Both the position numbers and the translations under genes were made by a program. The notes under the pieces are model-generated. The model saw nothing but the letters and a program-made list of their open reading frames with translations, did no database searches and was not told the DNA's origin. Of a DNA stretch of 64,000 nucleotides, positions 26,632-35,455 are shown piece by piece (the first letter of the stretch is position 1; the number at the start of each line of letters is the position of its first letter). The stretch lies in the NCBI GenBank assembly GCA_021847835.1, contig JAJZPR010000008.1, forward strand, positions 5,660 to 69,659. The letters are read 5' to 3'. Origin of the DNA: Pseudomonadota bacterium. Lineage in GTDB: Bacteria; Pseudomonadota; Gammaproteobacteria; Burkholderiales; Thiobacillaceae.

Positions 26632-27175
26632 TTAAGCGTCAATTTTGCTAGATTTGCCGGCGTCATTCGCATCGTCGGCAGTCAGCGGTTTTTCATGGAT
26701 GGACAGTACACTGGAACTGTAGCAGCAGAAAATGATTTCATGAATGATCGGGAAGCCCGGCAATGCCGCGCGGGCGCTGGAGATTGCGGGTTGTGCCGCC
26801 GCTTCTGCGGGATAGCCATAGACGCCGGTGCCGATGCCGGTAAGGCGATGCTGTGCAGATCGTTTTCGGCCGCCAGCTCGATCGAGCGGCGGTAGCAGGA
26901 GGCCGGCAGTTCAGGCTCGCCGTGGTTGCCGCCATGTCGGATCGGGCCGACGGTATGGATGACGTATCGCGCCTGCAGCCGATAGCGCTTGGTGAGCTTG
27001 GCGTCGCCGGTTGCGCCAGGCCACGGTGCTCTTCCAGCAGTTCGGGCCCGGCCGCCCGATGGATCGCGCCATTGACTCCGCCGCCGCCAAGCAGCGAACG
27101 GTTGGCGGCGTTGACGATGGCATCGACAGCAAGGGTGGTGATGTCGGCCTGGATTGCGCGCAGGATGGCTGACAT
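26632..27175 (-). pseudogene. Macro-domain (ADP-ribose hydrolase) gene broken by frameshifts
   Basis: Starting at the ATG at 27175 the frame encodes [20 protein letters not shown], then [19 protein letters not shown], the hallmark of YmdB-type macro domains that remove acetyl or ADP-ribose groups. Near 27015 the frame shifts by one base, after which another frame gives [13 protein letters not shown] and [23 protein letters not shown] second shift near 26833 is needed to read [13 protein letters not shown]. The last frame ends with TAA at 26632-26634. Two separate single-base indels make decay more likely than one sequencing error. Confidence 0.82.
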
Positions 27176-27195
27176 GATCTGGCGGCTGGAACAGC

Positions 27196-28515
27196 TCAGC
27201 CGGAGGTTTCTTCGTTCGGCTGGGAAGCGTCCGGCTCGGGAATGCGCGTGGCCAGCACCTTGTCGATGCGCTTGCCGTCCAGGTCCACCACTTCGAAGCG
27301 CCAGTTTTCCCAGGTCACGATGTCGCCTGTCTGGGGCAGGCGCGCCAGCAGCCACATCACCATGCCGCTCAGGGTGTGGTAGCTGCCTTTTTCCTCCTCG
27401 GGCACGGTTTTCAAGCCGAGGCGGTCTTTCAACTCGGGGATCGGGATCATCCCGTCGAGCAGCCAGGATCCCCCCTCGCGCATGACCGCCCACGCATCCT
27501 CGTGCGCGCGCGGAGCGAACTCGCCGGTCACCGATTCGAGCACGTCGTGCAGGGTGACGAGGCCCTGTACCTCGCCATATTCGTCGATGACCAGCACCAT
27601 CTTCGTGCCGGTCGAGCGGAAATGTTCCAGCAGTTCCAGACCGGTGAGGCTTTCCGGAACGAACACATCGGTCTTGGCCAGCGAGGCAAGGTCGATCTGG
27701 CTACCGCTCAAGGCCAGGCTGAGCAATTGCTTGGCGTTGACGATGCCGATGGCGTGATCCATGCCGCCCTGGCATACGGGAAAGCGCGAGTATTCCGAAG
27801 CCTGCGCCAGCCGGAGGTTTTCCTCGAGCGGAAGTTCGACGTCGAGATAGACCATGTCTGCGCGCGGGATCATGAGCGAGCCCAGCAGGCGCTCGTCGAG
27901 ACGGAAGACATTGCGCACCATCTCGTGTTCCTGGCGCTCGATCACGCCTGCCACCGAGCCTTCCTCCAGCATGGCGTGGATTTCTTCCTCGGTGACGATT
28001 GCAGGGGCCTGCTTGCTTTTGCCCATCAGCCGCAGCAAGGCATCGGTAGAGACCGACAGCAGCTGCACAAAAGGGTGCGTGATCACGGAAAGGAAACTGA
28101 TCGGACGGGCGACCACGCGGGCGATCGGCTCGGGATGGAACTGGGCCAGGCGCTTGGGCACCAGTTCGCCGATGACGATGGAAACGTAGGTCACGATCAG
28201 CACCACCAGCCCGGTGGCGGCGAGGTGGCTGATCCCTTCCTCCAGGCCGGCAATCTGCAGCCACCCGGCCAGCGGGTCGGCAAGCGCGGCTTCGCCGACG
28301 ATGCCGCTCAGGATGCCGATGGAAGTGATGCCGATCTGGACCGTGGACAGATAACGCGTCGGCTCTTCGCCGAGTTGCAGCGCTATGGCAGAGGGCTTGT
28401 CGCCGTCTTCGGCAAGGCGTGCCAGCCTTGGCCGCCGTGCGGTTGCCAGGGCCAGCTCGGACATGGAGAAAAGCCCGTTCAGCACTATCAGGATGAGCAG
28501 GACCAGGATTTCCAT
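27196..28515 (-). CDS. CNNM/CorC-type membrane protein (DUF21, CBS pair, CorC_HlyC domain)
   Basis: The 439-residue protein has an N-terminal DUF21 membrane domain (about 1-190, with [20 protein letters not shown] and [16 protein letters not shown]), a pair of CBS domains (about 205-335, including [16 protein letters not shown] and [19 protein letters not shown]) and a C-terminal CorC_HlyC domain. Family members are linked to magnesium or cobalt efflux and are often mislabelled hemolysins. It is upstream of the broken macro-domain gene on the same strand. Confidence 0.9.
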   Translation of the reverse strand: MEILVLLILIVLNGLFSMSELALATARRPRLARLAEDGDKPSAIALQLGEEPTRYLSTVQIGITSIGILSGIVGEAALADPLAGWLQIAGLEEGISHLAATGLVVLIVTYVSIVIGELVPKRLAQFHPEPIARVVARPISFLSVITHPFVQLLSVSTDALLRLMGKSKQAPAIVTEEEIHAMLEEGSVAGVIERQEHEMVRNVFRLDERLLGSLMIPRADMVYLDVELPLEENLRLAQASEYSRFPVCQGGMDHAIGIVNAKQLLSLALSGSQIDLASLAKTDVFVPESLTGLELLEHFRSTGTKMVLVIDEYGEVQGLVTLHDVLESVTGEFAPRAHEDAWAVMREGGSWLLDGMIPIPELKDRLGLKTVPEEEKGSYHTLSGMVMWLLARLPQTGDIVTWENWRFEVVDLDGKRIDKVLATRIPEPDASQPNEETSG

Positions 28516-28588
28516 GGCGCCTCCAGTCGCGCAACAAGCCAGATCGTCGCTTCAAATGGCATGCGGTCCGAAACCGCACGCGCCGGCC

Positions 28589-28915
28589 TTATTTGACCGC
28601 CAGCAGTTCCACTTCGAATACCAGGGTAGCATCGGGCGGGATGACGCCGCCGGCGCCGCGGCTGCCGTAGCCCAGCTCAGGCGGAATGGTGAGCTTGCGC
28701 TTGCCGCCGACCTTCATGCCGGCCACGCCCTGGTCCCAGCCGCGGATGACCTGACCCGCGCCGAGGCGGAAATCGAAGGGGTCGTTGCGGTCCTTGCTGG
28801 AATCGAACTTGGCGCCGCTGGTGAGCCAGCCGGTGTAGTGCACGAGCACCTGCCTGCCCGCGACGGCTTCGTCGCCGCTGCCCACGTTGAGGTCTTCGAT
28901 GATGAGTTCGGACAT
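28589..28915 (-). CDS. FKBP-type peptidyl-prolyl cis-trans isomerase
   Basis: This 108-residue single-domain protein has the whole FKBP core: [38 protein letters not shown] and [21 protein letters not shown]. It has no signal peptide and is probably cytosolic. It catalyses proline isomerisation during folding. The gene starts 14 bp after the lipoprotein gene at 28930-29640, so the two are probably co-transcribed. Confidence 0.95.
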   Translation of the reverse strand: MSELIIEDLNVGSGDEAVAGRQVLVHYTGWLTSGAKFDSSKDRNDPFDFRLGAGQVIRGWDQGVAGMKVGGKRKLTIPPELGYGSRGAGGVIPPDATLVFEVELLAVK

Positions 28916-28929
28916 GTTTTCTCCTTGGT

Positions 28930-29640
28930 TCAGATGGGTAAAAAAACCATGCTCGCCACGTTGACGACAGTGAAGCGGATGGCGCGGTTGGTCTTGTCTT
29001 CGATGACGCGGGCGATCAGGTCCTGGGTGGCGATGAGCTTGCCGAATTCGCGCTCGAAGCTCAGGTTGGCCACGCCGCCGGCATCAACGGCGTTGCTCAG
29101 CAACAGCAGTTGGCCGCTGGCGTTCCTCGCATTGGACAGGCGCCACACGGCGATTTCGATGTTGCGCGCGGCATTGTAAAGCTTTTGCGGGTCGAGGCTG
29201 TCGAGCAGATAGATTTCGGTCTTGTGATCGTAGGAAGCCATGACCATGCTCAGGAGGCCCGCCATCAGGGCGTCGATGCGGTCGCCCGTGAAAGTTTCGT
29301 CGAAGGCGCTGCGGATGCTTGCCTCCCAGTCGAGTTGGCGCCGCGGCGAAAGATGCCAGTGGTTGACGGGGGCGAATATTTGCGCGACGGCCGCCTCCAG
29401 GCTGGCGGCCGGATTCTTGCGCAGCTCGGATGGATTGCGGCGGTAGAGCTTTTCGGCCAGCCGTCTCAGGCTGGCGACGGTTTCTCGCTGGGCCAGCTCG
29501 GCAACGTCGTCCACGTCGCTCTTGGCGATGCCGGTAACGCTGAGGGGGCGTCCGCCGCGGGTGCCGTCCTTGTGCTGGATGGCTTTGCCGGAACAGGCCG
29601 CGAGACTCATGCAGATCAGAACGGTCAAAACGGTTTTCAC
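28930..29640 (-). CDS. Conserved lipoprotein of unknown function
   Basis: The 236-residue protein has a lipoprotein signal peptide ([16 protein letters not shown], lipobox LAAC) and a mostly helical mature part. A recognisable stretch is [13 protein letters not shown] at about 65-77, and the C-terminus [14 protein letters not shown] is hydrophobic. It looks like a family conserved in Betaproteobacteria, but I cannot name it. Its start overlaps the last base of selO, which suggests translational coupling, and the FKBP gene follows on the same strand. Confidence 0.8.
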   Translation of the reverse strand: MKTVLTVLICMSLAACSGKAIQHKDGTRGGRPLSVTGIAKSDVDDVAELAQRETVASLRRLAEKLYRRNPSELRKNPAASLEAAVAQIFAPVNHWHLSPRRQLDWEASIRSAFDETFTGDRIDALMAGLLSMVMASYDHKTEIYLLDSLDPQKLYNAARNIEIAVWRLSNARNASGQLLLLSNAVDAGGVANLSFEREFGKLIATQDLIARVIEDKTNRAIRFTVVNVASMVFLPI

Positions 29641-31106
29641 TATGACGAACAGCTGACGGCGATTTCCCTGGCCCAGTCGGGCGGTTCCTTCGCATAGTCG
29701 TCGAATTCGGGCTGTTCGTCAAAGGGCCGGGCAAGCAGGCTGCGCAGGCGCTCGATTTCGCTGAAGTCGCGCTCGTCGCGCGCCTTGCGGATGGCGGTTT
29801 CGGCCAGGTGATTGCGCAGCACGTATTTGGGGTTGACGCGGTTCATCCGTGCCGCCCGCGTTTTGTCGTCGCTGCCGATGGTGCGCAGGCGTTCGGCGTA
29901 GCTTTTCGCCCAGGCGTCGAAGTCCTCGCGCGCGATGAACTGGTCGCGCAGGGTGGCATTGGACGCAACCGCGGACGAATCGAATCGCGCAAGCGAACGG
30001 AACAAAATCGTGTAGTCCACCCGGTTTCGCGCCATCAGATCGAGCAGTCCGGTCACCAGCGGCACGGAGGCTTCCTCGAAGGGCAGGCCGAGCTTGGCGC
30101 ACATCAGCCGCATGTATTCGGTGGCGAAGGTCTCGCCGTAGCCGGAGAGCGCTTCCTTCGCGTCGTCCACTTCCATCAGCGGCAGCAGAGCCTGGGCCAG
30201 GCAGGTGCAGTTCCAGGCGCCGATCTGCGGTTGCTGGTCGTAGGCATAGCGCCCGTCGTGGTCGGAGTGGTTGCAGATGTAGGCTGGATCGTAGGCTTCC
30301 ATGAAGCCGTAGGGGCCATAATCCAGGGTCAGCCCCAGGATGGACATGTTGTCGGTGTTCATCACGCCGTGGCAGAAGCCGACCGCCTGCCATTGCGCCA
30401 TGAGTTTCGCGGTGCGCCGTGTCACCTCGGCGAGCAGGGCGGGATAGGGCCTGGCTTCATCGAGCTGTGCCGGGAAGTAGTGGCGCAGGGTGAAGTCGGC
30501 CAGGGTTTTGATTTCGTCATGCTGGCTGCGGTAGTAGAACAGCTCGAAGCTGCCGAAACGGATGAAGCTTTCCGCAAGGCGCGTGACCAGCGCGCCGGTT
30601 TCCGCGCTTTCGCGCATCACCGGCATGTCGCTGCCGGTGATGCACAGCGCGCGCGTGGTGGGAATGCCGAGCCCGTGCATGGCCTCGGAGCAGAGGTATT
30701 CGCGGATGGAGGAACGCAGCACGGCGCGGCCGTCGCCGCCGCGCGAGTAGGGCGTGCGCCCGGCGCCCTTCAGTTGCACTTCCCAACGGCTGCCGGAGGG
30801 ATGCGCGAGTTCGCCCAGCAGGATGGCGCGGCCGTCGCCCAGTTGCGGCACGTAGTGGCCGAACTGGTGGCCGGCGTAGATCGCGGCCAATGGCTCGCTG
30901 CCCGGCAGGGGGGCGTTGCCCGCAAAGATTTCGACAAACTCCCTCGTGTGCACGGCCTCCGGACGCAGCCCGAGCAGTTCCAGCGCGTCCGGGTTCCAGG
31001 CCACGAGGTAAGGCTCCGGCACGGGCGTGGGCGAAAGCCGCGTGTGGAAGGTTTCCGGCAGCGTGGCGTAGCGATTGTCGAAGACGAGTTCATTCAAGTT
31101 GCGCAT
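29640..31106 (-). CDS. selO: Protein adenylyltransferase SelO (YdiU/UPF0061)
   Basis: The 488-residue pseudokinase-fold enzyme transfers AMP from ATP to protein Ser, Thr or Tyr and is linked to the oxidative-stress response. Signature segments are YAGHQFGHYVPQLGDGRAIL, KGAGRTPYSRGGDGRAVLRS and HGVMNTDNMSILGLTLDYGP. The C-terminus keeps the conserved ending PPDWAREIAVSCSS, with a Cys at the position that is selenocysteine in animal proteins. The ATG at 31106 starts the usual N-terminal motif (FDNRYATLPETF). It is the first gene of a minus-strand unit with the lipoprotein and FKBP genes. Confidence 0.95.
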   Translation of the reverse strand: MRNLNELVFDNRYATLPETFHTRLSPTPVPEPYLVAWNPDALELLGLRPEAVHTREFVEIFAGNAPLPGSEPLAAIYAGHQFGHYVPQLGDGRAILLGELAHPSGSRWEVQLKGAGRTPYSRGGDGRAVLRSSIREYLCSEAMHGLGIPTTRALCITGSDMPVMRESAETGALVTRLAESFIRFGSFELFYYRSQHDEIKTLADFTLRHYFPAQLDEARPYPALLAEVTRRTAKLMAQWQAVGFCHGVMNTDNMSILGLTLDYGPYGFMEAYDPAYICNHSDHDGRYAYDQQPQIGAWNCTCLAQALLPLMEVDDAKEALSGYGETFATEYMRLMCAKLGLPFEEASVPLVTGLLDLMARNRVDYTILFRSLARFDSSAVASNATLRDQFIAREDFDAWAKSYAERLRTIGSDDKTRAARMNRVNPKYVLRNHLAETAIRKARDERDFSEIERLRSLLARPFDEQPEFDDYAKEPPDWAREIAVSCSS

Positions 31107-31225
31107 GCCGCAAGTTTAAAAGCTGTGTGCGAATTAATGACCCGGCGGCGAATGGGCTCTTTGGATCAGGAATGCCTGCAAATCATCTAGACTGGAAGGG
31201 TCGTCACAACACCCGGGTGAGTACC

Positions 31226-32305
31226 ATGCCGCTATTTTCCGACCTCCATCCCCTTGGGCAGCGCATCTGGCTCGACAACCTCACGCGCGGACATATCCGC
31301 GACGGCAGGCTGGCGCAGCTCATCGCCCAGGGAGTGACGGGCATCACTTCCAATCCCACCATCTTCCACAAGGCGGTCACGGAAACTGCCGATTACGCCG
31401 CGCAACTGGAACAGCTCAAGGAAACCGAGCCCGATCCGGAGCGGCGCTACGAGGCCCTGGTCTGCGAGGACATACGTGCGGCCTGCGACCTGCTGCATCC
31501 GGTGTATGTGGATAGCGGCGGCGACGACGGCTATGTCAGCCTGGAAGTGGCGCCGCGCTTCGCGCACGACGAAAGCATGACGGTGGCAGAGGCCAGGCGG
31601 CTGCGCGGCTTGATCGGGCGCGAGAATCTGCTCATCAAGGTGCCGGGCACGGAAGCCGGGCTGCGCGCCTTCGAGTGGCTTGTCGCCGAAGGCGTCTGCG
31701 TCAACGTGACCCTGCTGTTCTCGCTGCATCATGTGGCGCGCACCTTCGAGGCCTATATCCGCGGCGCGCACCGCTGGCTGGAGGGCGGCGGCAATCCGGT
31801 GCAATTGAAGGCGGTCGCGAGTCTTTTCCTGTCGCGCGTGGACACGCTTGTGGACAAGAAGCTGGAGGCGCTGGGAACGCCCCAGGCGCGGGCGCTGCTC
31901 GGCAAGACCGCCGTCGCCGTCGCCAAGCTGGCTTATCAGCGCTACCAGGATTTCTTCAAGGGCAATGAATATTTTAGCTACCTGCGCGCGCACCGGATCA
32001 GGCCGCAATATCTGCTGTGGGCCAGCAGCGGCACCAAGAACCCGGCCTACAGCGACCTGCTCTATGTCGAGCCGCTGATCGGGCCCGATACCATCAATAC
32101 CCTGCCCGACAAGACGCTGGCCGCGCTGGCCGACCACGGCGAGATCGGGGCCACGCTGCATCTGGGCATAGCCGGTGCCGAGGCCGACCTCGTCGAACTC
32201 GAGGCGCTCGGCATCAGCCCGACACAGGCAGGGGAGGAATTGCAGGCGGAAGGCGTGCGCCTGTTCGCCGAATCCTACGACAAGCTGATCGCGGCGATGA
32301 AGTAA
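31226..32305 (+). CDS. tal: Transaldolase
   Basis: The 359-residue enzyme of the non-oxidative pentose-phosphate pathway moves a dihydroxyacetone unit between sugar phosphates. It has the opening motif (QRIWLDNLTRGHI, then VTGITSNPTIF), the Schiff-base Lys138 in NLLIKVPGTEAG, and NVTLLFSLHHVA. Its length is that of the longer bacterial transaldolase class rather than the 316-residue TalB. The ATG at 31226 is preferred; longer in-frame starts overlap selO. An alpha/beta hydrolase gene follows after 10 bp. Confidence 0.94.
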   Translation: MPLFSDLHPLGQRIWLDNLTRGHIRDGRLAQLIAQGVTGITSNPTIFHKAVTETADYAAQLEQLKETEPDPERRYEALVCEDIRAACDLLHPVYVDSGGDDGYVSLEVAPRFAHDESMTVAEARRLRGLIGRENLLIKVPGTEAGLRAFEWLVAEGVCVNVTLLFSLHHVARTFEAYIRGAHRWLEGGGNPVQLKAVASLFLSRVDTLVDKKLEALGTPQARALLGKTAVAVAKLAYQRYQDFFKGNEYFSYLRAHRIRPQYLLWASSGTKNPAYSDLLYVEPLIGPDTINTLPDKTLAALADHGEIGATLHLGIAGAEADLVELEALGISPTQAGEELQAEGVRLFAESYDKLIAAMK

Positions 32306-32315
32306 GAGGCAGGCC

Positions 32316-33137
32316 GTGAGATGGCTGGCTGCACTGCTGGGGTGGGGGCTGGCCATGTACATCGGCCTTGCGCTTTATCTCTATGCGTTCCAGTCGCGCC
32401 AGATTTATTTTCCCGACCTGCCCTCAAGGGAAGTGCGGGCCACGCCGGCAGACTGGGGGCTTGCATATGAATCGCTGAAACTGAACACCGCGGACGGCGA
32501 AACGCTCGATGCCTGGTTCATTCCTGCGGCTGACGCGCGCGCAACCCTGCTGTACCTGCACGGCAACGGCGGCAACATCGGACATCGGCTCGATCCCATC
32601 GGCGTGTTCCACCGCCTGGGGCTTAACATTCTCATTTTCGACTACCGCGGCTATGGCGCCAGCACCGGCAGGCCGGATGAGGCGGGAACCTACGAGGATG
32701 CCCTGGCTGCGTGGAGCTATCTCACGCAGAAGCTGCACATTCCGCCGAGCAAGATCGTCCTGTTTGGCGAATCCCTCGGCGGCTCTATTGCGGCGTGGCT
32801 GGCTGTGCGCCACCCGCCGGCCGCATTGATGATCTACGCCAGCTTCACCTCCGCCCCGGATATGGCGCAACAACTGTACCCCATTTTCCCGGCGAGGCTG
32901 CTGACACGCTACCGCTACGATACGCGGAGTTCGCTTGCGAAGCTTACGTGTCCAGTGCTGATCATGCATAGTCCAGAAGACGAGATCATCCCCTTCAGCC
33001 ATGGTCAGGTGCTATACACAGCCGCGCATGAACCCAAGCGGTTGCTCGAATTGCGTGGCGGGCATAACGATGCGCTGCTGGTCAGCCGTGATCTGTATGC
33101 GCGCGGCGTGACCGAATTCCTCGATGGCTTGCGCTGA
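32316..33137 (+). CDS. Alpha/beta hydrolase, membrane-anchored
   Basis: The 273-residue protein starts with a hydrophobic anchor (MRWLAALLGWGLAMYIGLAL) and has an alpha/beta-hydrolase fold. Recognisable elements are LYLHGNGGN (oxyanion loop), the nucleophile in FGESLGGS, the acid in HSPEDEIIP and the catalytic His in GGHND. It resembles the BEM46/YfhR-type serine hydrolases; the substrate is unknown. GTG at 32316 is the likely start, 10 bp after the transaldolase stop. The gene converges with moaA. Confidence 0.88.
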   Translation: MRWLAALLGWGLAMYIGLALYLYAFQSRQIYFPDLPSREVRATPADWGLAYESLKLNTADGETLDAWFIPAADARATLLYLHGNGGNIGHRLDPIGVFHRLGLNILIFDYRGYGASTGRPDEAGTYEDALAAWSYLTQKLHIPPSKIVLFGESLGGSIAAWLAVRHPPAALMIYASFTSAPDMAQQLYPIFPARLLTRYRYDTRSSLAKLTCPVLIMHSPEDEIIPFSHGQVLYTAAHEPKRLLELRGGHNDALLVSRDLYARGVTEFLDGLR

Positions 33138-33161
33138 ATCGGAAGGGGCGCAGCCTGCCAA

Positions 33162-34133
33162 CTAGCCCCCGGTCATGGACATGAAGCGCACCAGCTTGGC
33201 GGGCGCTTCGCGGAATTCGTGGCGGGCCGGCTTGCGCGCGACGGCATCGAGTATGGCCTGTTCGATTTCCGCGTCGCTCGCGCCCGCGCGCAGAAGCGGA
33301 CGCAGTTCCACCTTGTCGTCCTGCCCGAGGCACAGGTAGAGCGTGCCGTCCACCGACACGCGCACGCGGTTGCAGGTTTCGCAGAAGTGCTGCGAGAGCG
33401 GGGTGATGAAGCCGATGTTGAAGCGGCCGTCCGGCGTGCCGAGATAACGCGCGGGGCCGCCGCCGGGCAGGGCGGTTTCGACCAGGCCGTATTTTTGCGC
33501 GAGCCGCGCCTTCACCGGCTGCAAATCCAGGAACGCCGAGGCGCGCCCGGTATCGCCCATGGGCATGGTCTCGATCAGGCGCAGGGTGTAGTTGCCGGCC
33601 ATGGCGAACTCGACCATGGCGTCGATCTCGTCGTCGTTGACGCCGGCCAGCGCGACCATGTTGAGCTTGATGCGGGTGAAGCCGACGTCGCGCGCGGCAT
33701 TGAGCCCGGCCATGATCCTGTCGAACACGTCGCGGCCGTTGATTTTTTCCACGCGCTCGCGCTGCAGCGAATCGAGGCTGACATTGAGACGGCTGACGCC
33801 GGCGTCCTTCAGGGCCTGGGCGTGTCTGGCCAGCTGCGTGGCATTGGTGGAGAGCGACAGGTCTTCGACGCCGGGCAGGGCGGAGAGCCTTGCGGCCAGC
33901 TGCGGCAGATTGCGGCGCAGCAGGGGTTCGCCGCCGGTCATGCGCACGCGCTTCACGCCCAGCCGCGCGAAAACGCCGATCAGGCGCGCGGTTTCGTCGA
34001 AGTCGAGCCACTGCGCCGGCTCCTCGAAACCCTTGAAATCCTCCGGCATGCAATAGGAGCAGCGCAGGTCGCAGCGGTCGGTGACCGACAGGCGGACATA
34101 ATCGATCGCGCGGCCGAAAGGGTCTGTGAGCAT
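33162..34133 (-). CDS. moaA: GTP 3',8-cyclase MoaA (molybdenum cofactor)
   Basis: The 323-residue radical SAM enzyme makes the first intermediate of molybdenum cofactor from GTP. The N-terminal cluster motif is CDLRCSYC (C21, C25, C28). The C-terminal cluster lies in FCETCNRVRVSVDGTLYLC, and the protein ends in the conserved Gly-Gly tail (MSMTGG). It is divergent from the TauE-like/mobB/moeA/moaD unit. The spacer between them holds an AT-rich palindrome that resembles a ModE site. Confidence 0.96.
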   Translation of the reverse strand: MLTDPFGRAIDYVRLSVTDRCDLRCSYCMPEDFKGFEEPAQWLDFDETARLIGVFARLGVKRVRMTGGEPLLRRNLPQLAARLSALPGVEDLSLSTNATQLARHAQALKDAGVSRLNVSLDSLQRERVEKINGRDVFDRIMAGLNAARDVGFTRIKLNMVALAGVNDDEIDAMVEFAMAGNYTLRLIETMPMGDTGRASAFLDLQPVKARLAQKYGLVETALPGGGPARYLGTPDGRFNIGFITPLSQHFCETCNRVRVSVDGTLYLCLGQDDKVELRPLLRAGASDAEIEQAILDAVARKPARHEFREAPAKLVRFMSMTGG

Positions 34134-34154
34134 GGCTGGCTGTTTACCGTTGAC

Positions 34155-34180
34155 CGTTGTATATGTAAAAATATAACCAA
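34155..34180. promoter_or_regulatory. AT-rich palindrome resembling a ModE-type operator
   Basis: In the 82-bp gap between moaA and the divergent TauE-like gene, CGTTGTATAT (34155-34164) and ATATAACCAA (34171-34180) form an imperfect palindrome around a 6-bp spacer. ModE operators in Escherichia coli are TATA-rich palindromes with half-sites flanked by CG or AACG. The match is partial. A ModE-like protein is encoded 4 kb away. This site could repress both directions. Confidence 0.35.
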
Positions 34181-34215
34181 TCTGATTCGGTTTGTCATCA
34201 CCCGGGTAGTCATCA

Positions 34216-34965
34216 ATGGAAACACCGCAGGATTTTTTGATATTGGCCGGCCTGGCGCTCGCCGCCTTCCTGTATGCCGCGGTCGGGCATGGCGGCGCTT
34301 CCGGCTATCTGGCCGTCATGGCGCTGGCAGGCATCGCGCCGGAATCGATGCGGCCTGCCGCGCTCGTCCTCAACCTGGTGGTGGCGGGCATCGGCAGCTG
34401 GAAGTACCTGCGCGCCGGCGCCTTCGACTGGAAGGTGTTCTGGCCGTTTGCGGTGGTGTCGATCCCCATGGCCTTTGTGGGCGGCGCGCTGCATGTGCCC
34501 GCCGCGGTGTTCAAGCCCCTGGTTGGGGTCGCGCTGTTGTTTGCCGCCTGGCGCATGTTTTTGTCCTCGCGCAGGACCGAAGTCGTGCGCCGTGAAATGA
34601 AACTGGCGCCTGCCTTCGTGGCCGGCGCGGTCATGGGGCTGTTGTCGGGCATGACCGGGGTGGGCGGCGGCATTTTCCTGAGCCCGCTGGTGTTGCTGAT
34701 GGGCTGGGCCGGCACGCGCGAGACCTCCGGCGTTGCCGTGCTGTTCATTCTGGTCAATTCGCTGGCGGGCCTGGCAGGGCTGGCCAGCCAGGGCAGCCTG
34801 ACTGCATTGCCGCCGAATTTCCTGCTGTGGGCGGGAGCTGTGGCGCTGCTCGGCTGGCTGGGCGCGGAACTGGGCAGCCGCCGCCTGCGCCTGCCAGCCA
34901 TCCGCAATCTGCTTGCTCTGGTGCTGGGCGTGGCGGGAACGAAAATGATCCTGGCCGCAGGATGA
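34216..34965 (+). CDS. TauE/SafE family membrane transporter (first copy)
   Basis: The 249-residue inner-membrane protein has the duplicated TauE/SafE fold with about eight helices and the conserved Gly motifs AAVGHGGASGYLAVMALAG and SGMTGVGGGIFLSPLVLL. Members export sulfite, sulfoacetate or related anions. It overlaps mobB by 4 bp (ATGA), so it belongs to the molybdenum-cofactor operon. Whether it carries a sulfur anion or molybdate is not known; placement in the operon is the only hint. Confidence 0.88.
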   Translation: METPQDFLILAGLALAAFLYAAVGHGGASGYLAVMALAGIAPESMRPAALVLNLVVAGIGSWKYLRAGAFDWKVFWPFAVVSIPMAFVGGALHVPAAVFKPLVGVALLFAAWRMFLSSRRTEVVRREMKLAPAFVAGAVMGLLSGMTGVGGGIFLSPLVLLMGWAGTRETSGVAVLFILVNSLAGLAGLASQGSLTALPPNFLLWAGAVALLGWLGAELGSRRLRLPAIRNLLALVLGVAGTKMILAAG

Positions 34966-35453
34966 AGGTGCTGGGCATTGCCGGCCACAGCGGCGCCGGC
35001 AAGACCACCCTGCTGGAAAAGCTGATTCCCCTGCTGCGCGCAGACGGCGTGAGGGTATCGCTCATCAAGCACGCGCACTGCGGCTTCGACGTGGACCGGC
35101 CGGGCAAGGACAGCTACCGACACCGCCAGGGCGGGGCGGGCGAGGTGCTGGTGGCGAGCGATGTGCGCTGGGCGCTGATGCACGAGAACGAAACCGCCGC
35201 GCCGCCGCAGTTGCCGGAGTTGCTGGCGCGGCTTTCGCCCTGCGATCTTGTGCTGGTGGAAGGCTGGAAGCGCGATCCCATTCCCAAGATCGAGGTGCAC
35301 CGTGCAGCCAACGGCAAGCCCTGGCTGTATCCTGATGACGATAATATTCTGGCGGTGGCGAGCGATGTCGCGCCGCCGGACGATAAAACCTGGCTGGCGC
35401 TGGGTGACGTGGTGGGCATTCGCGCCTTTGTCAAACAAGAAATAGGTGTCTGA
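34962..35453 (+). CDS. mobB: Molybdopterin-guanine dinucleotide biosynthesis protein MobB
   Basis: The 163-residue GTP-binding protein assists molybdopterin-guanine dinucleotide formation. It has a P-loop in GHSGAGKTTLLEKL and the family segments LIKHAHCGFDVDRPGKDSY and LVLVEGWKRDPIPKIE. The ATG at 34962 overlaps the upstream stop; longer in-frame starts lie inside the transporter gene. moeA follows after 2 bp. Confidence 0.92.
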   Translation: MKVLGIAGHSGAGKTTLLEKLIPLLRADGVRVSLIKHAHCGFDVDRPGKDSYRHRQGGAGEVLVASDVRWALMHENETAAPPQLPELLARLSPCDLVLVEGWKRDPIPKIEVHRAANGKPWLYPDDDNILAVASDVAPPDDKTWLALGDVVGIRAFVKQEIGV

Positions 35454-35455
35454 AC

